Shown here: in pieces, positions 14,362 through 22,973 of the stretch
How the letters are laid out: each line of letters starts with the position of its first letter
Numbering within the stretch: the stretch's first letter is position 1
Source: Propionispira raffinosivorans DSM 20765
Lineage (GTDB): Bacteria > Bacillota > Negativicutes > Selenomonadales > Selenomonadaceae
NCBI RefSeq assembly: GCF_000381065.1
Contig: NZ_KB905870.1
Span: 1 to 34,935, forward strand
Direction of reading: 5' to 3'
DNA length: 34,935 nt
Position numbers and translations under genes: made by a program
Notes under the pieces: generated by a model
What the model was told of the DNA's origin: nothing
What the model saw: the letters and a program-made list of their open reading frames with translations, nothing else
Databases searched by the model: none

Positions 14362-14587
14362 GGGAGAGTAGACGAGAAATCTTCCTCAGAGAGGCGTTGC
14401 AATAGCTGTGAGCAATGCTGGAAAGAATCCTCGCTGAAGTGCACCCGGGAGCTGTGTGGCTGAACTTGATAAAAGTAGGTTATACCGTAAGCAGGCGTTA
14501 ACTGTATTGAGTGAGATGATTTTTTTGTATCATCTAAACAGAGTGGAACCACGAACCAGCGTCTCTGCATAGGGACGCTGGTTTTTT
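14362..14587 (+). promoter_or_regulatory. cysteine-specific T-box riboswitch with terminator
   Basis: This leader reads tRNA-Cys charging and controls cysE-cysS. Stem I begins with the AGTA motif (GAGAGTAGACGAG, about 14364). The specifier codon TGC (14440-14442), in GAAGTGCACC with the usual A after it, encodes cysteine. The T-box core AGTGGAACCACG lies at about 14542-14553. Its TGGA would pair with a tRNA end carrying U73, the discriminator base of bacterial tRNA-Cys, which independently supports cysteine. The terminator is AACCAGCGTC / GACGCTGGTT (14554-14582) with a T run to 14587. Uncharged tRNA-Cys should favour the antiterminator. I saw no clear promoter just upstream, so it may be transcribed from gltX. 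Confidence 0.92.
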
Positions 14588-14609
14588 ATGCTTGAAAGGA
14601 GGTCTTTTT

Positions 14610-15356
14610 ATGGTTTTTTTTGCAAGATTAAGAAAAGATATTCGTGTGGTTTTTGAACGCGATCCGGCGGCGCGCAGTGTTTTTGAAGTCGTTCTTTGTT
14701 ACCAAGGCCTTCATGCGATTTGGCTCCACCGCATATCACATTTTTTATATCAAAAAGGATGGGTGCTTCTCCCGCGAATGATTTCGAATTTTGGCCGATT
14801 TTTAACTGGTATTGAAATTCACCCAGGAGCAACCATTGGCGAAGGTTTATTCATTGACCATGGTACAGGCATCGTCATAGGTGAAACCGCCGAACTTGGC
14901 AAAAATGTTACTTTGTATCAAGGTGTGACACTAGGCGGCACCGGGAAAGAAAAAGGAAAAAGGCATCCGACGATCGGCAACAATGTGGTTGTTGCTTCCG
15001 GGGCCAAAGTATTGGGCTCTTTTTATGTTGGCGATCATGCTAAAATAGGAGCAGGATCCGTTGTTTTAAAAGAAGTGCCAGCTTATGCGACGGTAGTTGG
15101 AATCCCTGGGAAAGTTGTATTAATGCATGGTAAACGAGTTAAAACCAAAGCGGAATTGGAACGAGATGGCAGAATAACGGTAGACAAAGATATCCAGGAA
15201 ATTGAAGATGAAAAAGATGTGGATTTAGCGCATGGAAATCTGCCGGATCCAGATTCTGAAATGCTGCTATGTATGCTGCGAAGTATACAACGATTGGAAG
15301 AGAAGGTTAATAAGCTGGAAAAGGAGCTTGGTGATAAAAATGTTAAAAGTTTATAA
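14610..15356 (+). CDS. cysE: serine O-acetyltransferase
   Basis: CysE transfers acetyl from acetyl-CoA to serine, giving O-acetylserine for cysteine synthesis. The ATG at 14610 is chosen because AAGGAGGT lies 6 nt upstream; an upstream TTG (14592) would put that ribosome site inside the coding region. The 248-residue protein has a short N-terminal helical part, then the left-handed beta-helix of hexapeptide repeats ([69 protein letters not shown]) with the catalytic His in IDHGTG. A C-terminal extension of about 50 acidic and coiled-coil-like residues ([12 protein letters not shown]) goes beyond the usual short Gram-positive form. It overlaps cysS by 17 nt. Confidence 0.93.
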   Translation: MVFFARLRKDIRVVFERDPAARSVFEVVLCYQGLHAIWLHRISHFLYQKGWVLLPRMISNFGRFLTGIEIHPGATIGEGLFIDHGTGIVIGETAELGKNVTLYQGVTLGGTGKEKGKRHPTIGNNVVVASGAKVLGSFYVGDHAKIGAGSVVLKEVPAYATVVGIPGKVVLMHGKRVKTKAELERDGRITVDKDIQEIEDEKDVDLAHGNLPDPDSEMLLCMLRSIQRLEEKVNKLEKELGDKNVKSL

Positions 15357-16779
15357 TACGCTGACGAAACAAAAAGATGAATTTAAACCATTTAAAAAAG
15401 GCGAAATTAGTATCTATGTTTGTGGGGTAACGCCATATAATCATCCTCATATTGGCAATGCAAGGCCTTTTGTGACCTGGGATGTTATCAAACGATATTT
15501 GAAAAAATGCGGTTATCATGTAAAACATGTCCAAAATTTTACGGATATTGATGATAAAATCATTCGTACGGCAAATAGTGAAGGTGTAAAATGGTCTGAT
15601 ATATCCACACGTTATATTGATGCCTATTTTGAAGTGATGGATAAGCTGAATGTGCAGCGCGCGGATGTATATCCGAAAGTATCGGAACATATTCCTGATA
15701 TTATTGCTATGATTCAAACATTGGTTGATAAAGGTTATGCATATCCAATGGATGGAGATGTATATTTTAGTGTGGAAAAATTTGCTGGATATGGAAAACT
15801 TAGCGGTCGAAAATTAGATGATATGCAGGCAGGCGCTCGTGTTGAAGTAGATGACCGTAAACAAAATCCCATGGATTTTGCCTTATGGAAAGCAGCGAAA
15901 ACAGGTGAACCAGCTTGGGAGAGTCCTTGGGGAAGCGGCAGACCTGGCTGGCATATTGAATGTTCTACAATGTCTCTAAAATATTTAGGGGAAACCTTTG
16001 ATTTTCATGGCGGCGGCAGTGACTTAATTTTTCCACACCATGAAAATGAAATAGCCCAGTCACAAGCTTGTTGTGGGCATGATGATAGTTTTGCTCATTA
16101 CTGGCTGCATAATGGTTTTATTACGATCAATCAGGAAAAAATGAGTAAATCACTCAATAACTTCTTTACAGTAAAAGATATACTCGAGAAATATCCAGCG
16201 GAGGTACTGCGGTTCTTTATTATTGAAACACATTACCGGAGTCCGCTTGATTTTAGTGATGAACGTTTGAAAGAATCACAAACTAGTCTGAATCGACTCA
16301 ATACAGCAATGGAAAATGTTTATGAATTGGAAAAACAAAAATCAGGGCAAGTAAGTGCAGCATCAAAAGCTTTAGTCGATGCGGCTTTGCAGGCCAAAAA
16401 AGACTTTTATGAATCAATGGATGATGATTTTAATACGGCTCTAGCGCTTAGCTATATGTTTGCACTGGCAAAAGAAATTAATATATACTATCATGCAGTG
16501 ACAACTGGTGAAATTGAACATGCAGCTTCGGATTTTGCACAGGCGGAAGCCGTGTATGAAGATATGGCTGATATTTTAGGGATTTTAGTTGCTGATGGGT
16601 CTAAAATCGCCGAAGAAGATACTGGCATGGTTGAAGATTTGATGAAGTTGATCATTGAACTTCGCCAACAGGCACGCGTATCGAAAGATTGGGCGACTGC
16701 TGATAAGATTCGTGATGACTTAAAAGCGATTGGGGTTACACTGGAAGATTCTCCGACGGGTATAAGGTGGAAAAAGTAA
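15340..16779 (+). CDS. cysS: cysteinyl-tRNA synthetase
   Basis: CysS (479 residues) charges tRNA-Cys. The ATG at 15340 ([11 protein letters not shown]) gives the family N-terminus and overlaps cysE by 17 nt. An upstream in-frame ATG at 15232 lies deep in cysE and is rejected. Visible marks are the first zinc Cys in [18 protein letters not shown] (with the HIGH-like motif), [13 protein letters not shown], the zinc-site WHIECSTMS and [13 protein letters not shown], and KMSKSLNNF. The same T-box controls serine acetyltransferase and this synthetase, linking cysteine production to its use. Confidence 0.95.
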   Translation: MLKVYNTLTKQKDEFKPFKKGEISIYVCGVTPYNHPHIGNARPFVTWDVIKRYLKKCGYHVKHVQNFTDIDDKIIRTANSEGVKWSDISTRYIDAYFEVMDKLNVQRADVYPKVSEHIPDIIAMIQTLVDKGYAYPMDGDVYFSVEKFAGYGKLSGRKLDDMQAGARVEVDDRKQNPMDFALWKAAKTGEPAWESPWGSGRPGWHIECSTMSLKYLGETFDFHGGGSDLIFPHHENEIAQSQACCGHDDSFAHYWLHNGFITINQEKMSKSLNNFFTVKDILEKYPAEVLRFFIIETHYRSPLDFSDERLKESQTSLNRLNTAMENVYELEKQKSGQVSAASKALVDAALQAKKDFYESMDDDFNTALALSYMFALAKEINIYYHAVTTGEIEHAASDFAQAEAVYEDMADILGILVADGSKIAEEDTGMVEDLMKLIIELRQQARVSKDWATADKIRDDLKAIGVTLEDSPTGIRWKK

Positions 16780-17264
16780 TGAAGTTTGATCATTTTAAAG
16801 TTCTTGTAGATTCAATGTTTATGTCGGATGATGATGGCAATGTGAAACAACGCTATCAAGAAGTTGATCCTAAAATGCTCAATCCATTAGTACTTGCTTA
16901 TATTGGTGATGCCTATTTTCATTTGTTTGTTCGTGGCAAACTTTTGGGCTATGAACAAAATAAAGTACAAATATTACATCAATTCAGTGCTCAGATTGTT
17001 TCGGCTGTATGGCAGTCCAGAGCATTTCATGGGATTGAAGATATGCTTACCGAGGGCGAAAAAAATGTTTTTCGTCGTGGGCGTAATGCAAAAAGCAATG
17101 TTCCTAAAAGTGCCAGTGTGGCTGAATATCGTGCGAGTACGGGCTTTGAGGCATTATTGGGAACCTTGTATTTAAATGAAGAACATGAACGCTTGTATAT
17201 AATTGCCGACAAAGCTTTTGAGATTATATCAAAAGCTATGTTGGAACATGTGAATACTAAGTAG
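16779..17264 (+). CDS. mrnC: Mini-III ribonuclease
   Basis: MrnC (161 residues) is an RNase III-like dimer without a double-stranded RNA-binding domain; in Bacillus it trims 23S rRNA precursor ends. The catalytic-domain signature NPLVLAYIGDAYFHLFVRG (about 36-54) carries the conserved Asp, and EGEKNVFRRGRNAKSN is typical. The start codon overlaps the cysS stop (TAATG). AAGGTGG is 8 nt upstream; a GTG at 16767 is the less likely alternative. Confidence 0.9.
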   Translation: MKFDHFKVLVDSMFMSDDDGNVKQRYQEVDPKMLNPLVLAYIGDAYFHLFVRGKLLGYEQNKVQILHQFSAQIVSAVWQSRAFHGIEDMLTEGEKNVFRRGRNAKSNVPKSASVAEYRASTGFEALLGTLYLNEEHERLYIIADKAFEIISKAMLEHVNTK

Positions 17265-17279
17265 TAAGGTGGCAATAAG

Positions 17280-17969
17280 ATGATAAAAGTGAAGTTGATA
17301 CAATATACAAAAGATCCTGAACGTGTTGTGGCTATGGCGGCAAGACTTTGTTATTCACCGATTGGTGCTGAAGAATTAGCAGAGACGATGTCAGATGTCC
17401 AGGTCGAAAAACTTGTCAACAAGATTATAAGTCTTGGACATGCCTCTACATTGGAACATGTGAGCTTTACCTTTGCAATTGAAGGTGTATCGAGAGTTTT
17501 GACGCATCAACTGGTACGTCACAGAATTGCATCGTATTCTCAGCAGTCGCAGCGTTATGTCAGTGAACATGATTTTGAATATATAGTACCACCTACGGTT
17601 TCATCTACTCCGGGTGCTCAGGCTAAGTTTGATGCCCTTATGGAACAGATTCGAGTGGTGTATGATGAACTTGTAGAGCTGGGCGTGCATAAAGAAGATG
17701 CTCGCTATGTTTTGGCCAATGCTGCAGAAACGAAAATTGTCGCAACGTTTAATGCAAGATCCTTGCAGAACTTTTTTGCGCTTCGCTGTTGTAATCGGGC
17801 TCATTGGGAAATTCGTGAACTTGCGGATAAAATGGTGGAACAAGTTAAACACGCAGCACCACTTTTATTTAAAAATGCGGGTGCGTCTTGTGTGGCAACG
17901 GGGCATTGTCCCGAAGGCAGTATGACTTGTGGAAAGCTTGCTGAAATGCTTAAACTTCGTGATCTATAG
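17280..17969 (+). CDS. thyX: flavin-dependent thymidylate synthase
   Basis: ThyX makes dTMP from dUMP with FAD, NADPH and methylene-tetrahydrofolate, leaving tetrahydrofolate rather than dihydrofolate. The 229-residue protein carries the ThyX motif [13 protein letters not shown] (about 80-92) and the upstream [14 protein letters not shown]; the C-terminal [13 protein letters not shown] is also characteristic. AAGGTGG lies before the ATG. It is inserted between mrnC and rlmB, which are adjacent in Bacillus. A terminator follows closely, so it ends the gltX-thyX transcription group. Confidence 0.95.
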   Translation: MIKVKLIQYTKDPERVVAMAARLCYSPIGAEELAETMSDVQVEKLVNKIISLGHASTLEHVSFTFAIEGVSRVLTHQLVRHRIASYSQQSQRYVSEHDFEYIVPPTVSSTPGAQAKFDALMEQIRVVYDELVELGVHKEDARYVLANAAETKIVATFNARSLQNFFALRCCNRAHWEIRELADKMVEQVKHAAPLLFKNAGASCVATGHCPEGSMTCGKLAEMLKLRDL

Positions 17970-17973
17970 GAAG

Positions 17974-17996
17974 AAGCCGCAGCTGCGGCTTTTTTT
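17974..17996 (+). terminator. terminator after thyX
   Basis: AAGCCGC pairs with GCGGCTT around AGCT, followed by seven Ts. Confidence 0.9.
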
Positions 17997-18085
17997 CTCA
18001 TTAAAAATAAGGTATATTATATATAGTTATATAGGAGCTAAGTGAATAAAAAGACCATCATGATATTTTAGAAAAGAGGCAGTAT

Positions 18086-18958
18086 ATGGGCAGCGAAAAT
18101 AAAAAAAACTATTCGTCAACACGCAGCGAAGCAAAAAAAAGAGAAAATAATAGGTTTGGCGAAAAACGGAATAAAGAAGAAATTCGTCCAGAAAAAGATA
18201 CGCCGCAGGGCTTATCCGATGAAATTATCATTGGCCGCAATGCGGTAACAGAAGCTCTTCGCAGTGGGCGTTCTATTAATAAAATCCTTGTAGCGAGCGG
18301 TGATCGCCAAGGGTCTATTAAAGAAGTGATTGCAATTGCTATTGAAAATGGCGTAATGCTGCAAGAGGTTGATATTAGGAAAATTGAAGAATTGGCACAG
18401 GGACTTCGCCACCAAGGTGTTCTCGCTTATACATCGCCAGTTGATTATGTTGAGATAGAAGACATTTTGCAGCGGGCTGCGGAGGCAAATGAACCACCGT
18501 TTATCGTTTTATTGGATGAATTAGAAGACCCACATAATTTAGGAGCCATACTTCGTACGGCTGATGCCGCAGGTGTCCATGGTGTACTTATTCCAAAACG
18601 CCGGAGCTGCCCGCTTTCCGCTACCGTAGCGAAAACTTCAGCTGGGGCGGTTGAATATGTTCCTGTTGCAAGAATTGGCAATGTGGTTCAGACAATCAAG
18701 GATTTAAAAAAACAAGGGTTGTGGGTTGTCGGGGCTGATATGGCTGGTGAAAAAAATTATTATGATGCAGAACTTACAGGAGCGTTGGTTTTAATTATTG
18801 GCAATGAGGGAAAAGGGATTAGCCGTTTAACAAAAGAAAACTGTGATTTTCTTGTCAAACTGCCAATGCATGGAACGATCAATTCATTGAATGCTTCGGT
18901 TGCGGGGTCAATTTTGATGTATGAATCAATGAAACAGCGTATGGTAAAGAATAACTGA
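18086..18958 (+). CDS. rlmB: 23S rRNA (guanosine-2'-O)-methyltransferase, TrmH/SpoU family
   Basis: The 290-residue protein has a charged, low-complexity N-terminal extension (about 1-45; many Lys, Glu, Arg), then the substrate-binding domain (IIIGRNAVTEALRSGR) and the knotted SPOUT catalytic domain: LLDELEDPHNLGAILRTADA, then LIIGNEGKGISR and the C-terminal LNASVAGSILMYE. These are the three SpoU motifs. By family it methylates the ribose of a guanosine in the 23S P-loop (G2251 in E. coli); a tRNA target is possible but less likely. AAAGAGG precedes the ATG. No strong promoter stands out, only AT-rich TATATT/TATTAT sequences near 18013. Confidence 0.88.
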   Translation: MGSENKKNYSSTRSEAKKRENNRFGEKRNKEEIRPEKDTPQGLSDEIIIGRNAVTEALRSGRSINKILVASGDRQGSIKEVIAIAIENGVMLQEVDIRKIEELAQGLRHQGVLAYTSPVDYVEIEDILQRAAEANEPPFIVLLDELEDPHNLGAILRTADAAGVHGVLIPKRRSCPLSATVAKTSAGAVEYVPVARIGNVVQTIKDLKKQGLWVVGADMAGEKNYYDAELTGALVLIIGNEGKGISRLTKENCDFLVKLPMHGTINSLNASVAGSILMYESMKQRMVKNN

Positions 18959-19052
18959 TCTGGTAGGATATATTTACTGCTATACAGTGGCTTTAGAGTA
19001 GTACAGAAAACATTGGGATAAAATGGAATCTGTATATAGGAGTAAAAATCAA

Positions 19053-19586
19053 ATGAAGAGAGTTAAACGGGAGCATTTTATTATTGATGGTTACAATGTT
19101 GTGAATGCCTGGCCGGAGCTTATTGCTTTGCGAGACAGTTTAGAACATGCGAGAGATCGTTTGGTTTCTGACCTGATTGAATATGGTGAATTTCAGCATT
19201 ATGATATTACAATTGTTTTCGATGCACTATTTACAGCACAAGGTTCTTCTTATGAAAAAATAAATGAACATTTGGATGTGATTTATACAGATGCTGGCGA
19301 AACAGCAGACAGTTATATCGAAAAACTGGCTTATCATTTAGTGAGAGAGGGCAAGGAAGTACATGTTGTAACATCCGATGGGATAGAACAGTCGGTGATT
19401 TTAGGGGCTGGGGCATATCGTATGCCATCACTGGAAATGAGAAACGCAGTTTTGGCGGCCAAGAAAAAAATTCGTGACGAATATACGGAAAATCCTCTTT
19501 CGATGGCTGGACGGCGTGAGCTGAGCGGCAGGATTGATGATGAAACAGCACGGAAGCTGGATCAAATTCGAAAAAATCGCAATTAA
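19053..19586 (+). CDS. yacP: YacP/Rae1-type NYN-domain ribosome-associated endoribonuclease
   Basis: The 177-residue protein has the PIN-like NYN fold: HFIIDGYNVVNAWPEL near the start with the first catalytic Asp, TIVFDALFT, DAGETADSYIEKL and VTSDGIEQSVILGAGA with the later acidic residues. Bacillus Rae1 (YacP) cuts certain mRNAs in the ribosomal A site. The start is set at the ATG at 19053 because AGGAG lies 10 nt upstream; an in-frame ATG at 19023 lacks a ribosome site. It sits between rlmB and sigH as in Bacillus. Confidence 0.88.
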   Translation: MKRVKREHFIIDGYNVVNAWPELIALRDSLEHARDRLVSDLIEYGEFQHYDITIVFDALFTAQGSSYEKINEHLDVIYTDAGETADSYIEKLAYHLVREGKEVHVVTSDGIEQSVILGAGAYRMPSLEMRNAVLAAKKKIRDEYTENPLSMAGRRELSGRIDDETARKLDQIRKNRN

Positions 19587-19619
19587 TGTAGGATTATTGG
19601 CTAATCAGGCTTACTAGGC

Positions 19620-19648
19620 TTGACTATGCTGGTCGCCTAAGGTATAAT
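19620..19648 (+). promoter_or_regulatory. distal promoter P1 of sigH
   Basis: TTGACT (19620-19625), a 17-bp spacer and TATAAT (19643-19648): a near-consensus sigma-A promoter 33 bp after yacP. The start would be near 19655, leaving a leader of about 170 nt. Confidence 0.65.
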
Positions 19649-19675
19649 TTGCATGAATAACAAATAATAATTCCT

Positions 19676-19704
19676 AGGAGCGCTATGGAGCGTTTTCTTT
19701 TTTT
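19676..19704 (+). terminator. weak hairpin with T run between the two sigH promoters
   Basis: CGCT pairs with AGCG around ATGG, extended by several G-U and A-U pairs, followed by TTTTCTTTTTTT. The stem is short, but the T tract is long. It could end most P1 transcripts after about 50 nt. Confidence 0.4.
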
Positions 19705-19724
19705 CATAAGCTGGAAATGTATTA

Positions 19725-19753
19725 TTTGCAGCTGAATCATCTGGTTTTATAAT
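19725..19753 (+). promoter_or_regulatory. proximal promoter P2 of sigH
   Basis: TTTGCA (19725-19730), a 17-bp spacer and TATAAT (19748-19753), downstream of the hairpin. The leader would be about 65 nt and carries two tandem copies of GAGCGCAG (19774-19789). Confidence 0.6.
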
Positions 19754-19824
19754 CCGAGTCATTGATTGAAAAAGAGCGCAGGAGCGCAGTTTAAAATTTA
19801 ATAAGGCTTGGGGGAGGTGGTGCG

Positions 19825-20559
19825 ATGAGAATTAATACGCAGGAACCAGCAGAACCAGTTAATGAGTTTGCCCATTTGACAGATGAAGAAATTGTTGCTG
19901 AAATTAAAGAAACTCATACGACTATCGCACTGGATTATCTAATTAATAAGTATCGCAATTTTGTACGAGCTAAAGCGCGTTCTTATTTTTTGATTGGTGC
20001 GGATAGAGAAGATATTATTCAAGAAGGAATGATTGGCTTATATAAAGCGATACGAGATTTTCGTAATGATAAGTTGTCTTCATTTCGTGCTTTTGCTGAA
20101 TTGTGTGTCACACGGCAGATTATTACAGCAATAAAAACGGCGACAAGGCAGAAACATATCCCACTCAATTCTTATGTTTCACTCAATAAACCAATTTATG
20201 ATGAAGATTCCGATCGTACTTTACTGGATGTATTATCAGGGTCGAAAATATCAGATCCTGAAGAATTGGTTATTAGTCGAGAAGAATTTTTGGATATTGA
20301 ATCCAAAATGGAGCAGATCTTGAGTGATTTAGAGTGGAAAGTATTGATGGCATATCTTGATGGAAAGTCATACCAAGAAATAGCTGTGGAGCTTGATAGG
20401 CACGTTAAGTCTATTGATAATGCTTTGCAGCGCGTTAAAAGAAAATTAGAACGATATTTAGACAATCGTGAAGATACAGATGTGAACAGTATGTATAATG
20501 GATTAAGCTCTATCAATAAACGTTTGCATGGATTCGGTGATGGTCTGAAATCAAATTGA
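19825..20559 (+). CDS. sigH: RNA polymerase sigma factor SigH (Spo0H type)
   Basis: This sigma-70 family factor (244 residues) directs early sporulation and transition-phase genes in spore-forming Bacillota. Region 2 is clear (ALDYLINKYRNFVRAKARSY, then DREDIIQEGMIGLYKAIRDF and FRAFAELCVTRQIITAIKTA), and so is the region 4 helix-turn-helix (LSDLEWKVLMAYLDGKSYQE, then VKSIDNALQRVKRKL). Bacillus SigH has 218 residues and ends soon after region 4; here an additional tail of about 27 residues rich in Ser, Asn and Gly follows (DTDVNSMYNGLSSINKRL). GGGGGAGGTGG precedes the ATG. Position next to yacP and ahead of rpmG/secE/nusG fits SigH rather than another alternative sigma factor. Confidence 0.92.
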   Translation: MRINTQEPAEPVNEFAHLTDEEIVAEIKETHTTIALDYLINKYRNFVRAKARSYFLIGADREDIIQEGMIGLYKAIRDFRNDKLSSFRAFAELCVTRQIITAIKTATRQKHIPLNSYVSLNKPIYDEDSDRTLLDVLSGSKISDPEELVISREEFLDIESKMEQILSDLEWKVLMAYLDGKSYQEIAVELDRHVKSIDNALQRVKRKLERYLDNREDTDVNSMYNGLSSINKRLHGFGDGLKSN

Positions 20560-20560
20560 C

Positions 20561-20595
20561 AAAAAGCACTTCTTTAAAAAGAGGTGCTTTTCTTT
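20561..20595 (+). terminator. terminator after sigH
   Basis: AAAAGCACTTCTTT pairs with AAAGAGGTGCTTTT (one G-U pair), ending in a T-rich stretch, just after the stop codon. Confidence 0.88.
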
Positions 20596-20797
20596 ATAGG
20601 TGGGTGCAACGGATTATTGATATAACGTAAGCGAAAACATTGGATTTATATTATTTATATATTTATCGCAATTTTCAATGAAATGAAGGATAATAGCCGT
20701 AAGAAGAAGAATAAGGAATTAAATATATAAGGCTGATATATTCATTTAAATAGGTATAAAAACAAAAGGAACTATGTCTTATGAGGGGGAATTCAGG

Positions 20798-22048
20798 ATG
20801 GTCAATTCAGTTAAAAATGTGGTTGCAATTGTTTGCGGGGGCGGACCCGCACCTGGAATAAACAGCGTAATCAGTTCAGTAACGCTAGAGGCCAAGAAAC
20901 ATGGCTGGGATGTATTGGGAATTTATGATGGATTTTCCCGTCTGGCTAAAGGTGAAAAGAAATTTATAAATTTAACATATGATGATGTTAGTAGGATTCA
21001 TTTGACTGGTGGATGCATATTACAAATGTCACGGTTCAATCCTACGAAAAAGGAAGCAGATTTGAAAAAAGTTGTTGATACTTTGACGGAGCTTGGTGTG
21101 ACTCATCTAGTTACGATTGGTGGTGATGATACGGCTTTTAGCTCTGCTAAAGTAGCCGAATATGCTAAATCTTGCGGTAGAACAATCAATGTAGTTCATG
21201 TTCCGAAGACGATTGACAATGATTTGCCATTACCACCGGGCCTGCCAACCTTTGGCTTTGAAACAGCCAGAGCTATGGGGACGATGGAGATCGAAAATCT
21301 CATGGAAGATGCCAGGACAACGAATAATCGGTGGTATTTTGTGATTGCAATGGGGCGGACGGCTGGTCACTTGGCACTTGGGATGGGCAGATCAGCCGGT
21401 GCTATTATCACCATTATTCCAGAAGAGTTTGAAAAACCAAAAATTAGATTACAGCAGGTTGTCGATTTACTTGTCAGTTCGATGGTGAAGCGTTATTTAA
21501 CTGGAAGAAATTATGGCGTTGCAGTCATCGCTGAAGGTGTTTTGGAAAAAATTGCTACTGAAGATTTTGCATTGCTAGGGGAGATTTGTCTTGATGAACA
21601 TGGACATATTCGCTATTCAGAACTTGATTTTGGTGAAATGCTCAAAAAAACTGTATCAGCTGCTATGCAAAAAATTGGTATGAAAGTTACTGTTGTTGAT
21701 AAAGAGATTGGGTATGAACTTCGTTGTGCTCCGCCGATTTCCTATGACATTGATTATACTAGATCATTGGGATATGAAGCTGTCCAATTTTTACTGGGCG
21801 GTGGGACAGGTGCAATGATCGCATTACAAGAAAATGAAGCAGTGCCGCTTTATTTTGAAGACTTAAAAGATCCAAAAACCGGAAAAACAAGAGTTCGTCG
21901 TGTACAGATTAATTCTATTAACTATAAGATTGCCAGGGGATTTATGCTGAGATTGGAGAAAGAAGATCTCGAAGATCCGGGCATTGCAAATGCTTATAAA
22001 ATGAATGTGAATGATTTTAAAAAACGCTATCAGTATTTATTTAATTGA
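20798..22048 (+). CDS. phosphofructokinase, probably pyrophosphate-dependent
   Basis: The 416-residue protein belongs to the phosphofructokinase family: the N-terminal AIVCGGGPAPGINS nucleotide/PPi loop, LVTIGGDDTAFSSAKVAEYA and VPKTIDNDLPLP. The GGDD motif (rather than GGDG) and the Lys in PKTIDND are the marks of PPi-dependent enzymes, which phosphorylate fructose 6-phosphate reversibly with PPi. GRTAGHLALG and ITIIPEEF continue the substrate site. The ATG at 20798 is chosen because GAGGGGGA lies 7 nt upstream; an ATG at 20774 is possible but its AAAAGGA is only 3 nt away. It is an insertion relative to the Bacillus order sigH-rpmG. A terminator follows. Confidence 0.85.
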   Translation: MVNSVKNVVAIVCGGGPAPGINSVISSVTLEAKKHGWDVLGIYDGFSRLAKGEKKFINLTYDDVSRIHLTGGCILQMSRFNPTKKEADLKKVVDTLTELGVTHLVTIGGDDTAFSSAKVAEYAKSCGRTINVVHVPKTIDNDLPLPPGLPTFGFETARAMGTMEIENLMEDARTTNNRWYFVIAMGRTAGHLALGMGRSAGAIITIIPEEFEKPKIRLQQVVDLLVSSMVKRYLTGRNYGVAVIAEGVLEKIATEDFALLGEICLDEHGHIRYSELDFGEMLKKTVSAAMQKIGMKVTVVDKEIGYELRCAPPISYDIDYTRSLGYEAVQFLLGGGTGAMIALQENEAVPLYFEDLKDPKTGKTRVRRVQINSINYKIARGFMLRLEKEDLEDPGIANAYKMNVNDFKKRYQYLFN

Positions 22049-22052
22049 TGCT

Positions 22053-22094
22053 AAAAAGCCGCTGCAGCAGCAAGAAAACTACAACGGCTTTTTT
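22053..22094 (+). terminator. terminator after the phosphofructokinase gene
   Basis: AAAAAGCCG pairs with CGGCTTTTT across a long loop containing GCTGCAGCAGC, followed by Ts. Confidence 0.8.
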
Positions 22095-22121
22095 ATTTTT
22101 GAAATTATATAATAAAAAAGC

Positions 22122-22150
22122 TTTACAAAAGATTTAGAGTATGATATCAT
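22122..22150 (+). promoter_or_regulatory. promoter of the tRNA cluster
   Basis: TTTACA (22122-22127), a 17-bp spacer and TATCAT (22145-22150), 50 bp before the first tRNA. Confidence 0.65.
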
Positions 22151-22199
22151 TATTTCTTGTCAGCCAAGTGATTGTAAAAAATTATTTGGGAGTGAATAT

Positions 22200-22275
<76 letters not shown>

Positions 22276-22334
22276 AAAATAATAAATAGTTGACGTGGAG
22301 TAAACGTTGATGTAAAATATATATTGTTATTAAC

Positions 22335-22410
22335 GCTGGTGTAGCTCAATTGGTAGAGCAGCTGACTTGTAATCAGCAGGTTGGGAGTTCAAGTCTTCTT
22401 GCCAGCTCCA
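22335..22410 (+). tRNA. tRNA-Thr (TGT)
   Basis: Anticodon TGT in CTTGTAA; acceptor GCTGGTG pairs with TGCCAGC with two G-U pairs; discriminator T; CCA encoded. Confidence 0.93.
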
Positions 22411-22420
22411 TAAAGAAAAT

Positions 22421-22506
22421 GGGTAGGTGCCCGAGTGGTTAAAGGGAGCAGACTGTAAATCTGCCAACTTCGGTTTACGATGGTTCGAATCCATCCCTGC
22501 CCACCA
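22421..22506 (+). tRNA. tRNA-Tyr (GTA)
   Basis: An 86-nt class II tRNA with a long variable arm; anticodon GTA in CTGTAAA; acceptor GGGTAGG pairs with CCTGCCC; CCA encoded. Confidence 0.94.
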
Positions 22507-22525
22507 TTTTCAATATAATTTTTAC

Positions 22526-22601
<76 letters not shown>

Positions 22602-22617
22602 ATTTTTAGTAATGATC

Positions 22618-22693
22618 GCTGATGTAGCTCAGTCGGTAGAGCGTATCCTTGGTAAGGATAAGGTCACCGGTTCAATCCCGGTCATTAGCTCCA
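22618..22693 (+). tRNA. tRNA-Thr (GGT)
   Basis: Anticodon GGT in TTGGTAA; acceptor GCTGATG pairs with CATTAGC with one G-U pair; discriminator T; CCA encoded. Confidence 0.94.
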
Positions 22694-22699
22694 TAATAT

Positions 22700-22776
22700 G
22701 GCGGCGTAGCTCAGTTGGCTAGAGCATGCGGTTCATACCCGCAGTGTCCGGAGTTCGAATCTCTGCGCCGCCACCA
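22700..22776 (+). tRNA. elongator tRNA-Met (CAT)
   Basis: Anticodon CAT in TTCATAC; fully paired acceptor GGCGGCG/CGCCGCC with no C1-A72 mismatch, so not an initiator. It resembles Bacillus elongator Met. A lysidine-modified tRNA-Ile(CAT) is the alternative. Confidence 0.9.
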
Positions 22777-22788
22777 ACTTGATAGATG

Positions 22789-22811
22789 AACCCCTGAGAT
22801 GGGGTTTTTAT
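22789..22811 (+). terminator. terminator of the tRNA cluster
   Basis: AACCCC pairs with GGGGTT around TGAGAT, followed by Ts. Confidence 0.85.
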
Positions 22812-22893
22812 TTATGTTAGCTACAGTATAAATGCTACGATGTGAAGTGTCATGATGGATTAGAGATAATCACAAATTGTTGTGGATAAGTTA

Positions 22894-22922
22894 TTGACAG
22901 CAAGTTTTAATTATGATAAATT
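22894..22922 (+). promoter_or_regulatory. candidate promoter of rpmG-secE-nusG
   Basis: A consensus TTGACA (22894-22899) lies 17 bp before TAAATT (22917-22922); the -10 is imperfect and neighbouring AT-rich hexamers are possible. Confidence 0.5.
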
Positions 22923-22973
22923 ATATTAGTGACATTTTGAATGTAGTATATTTACAGGTAAGGGGTGCATAAA

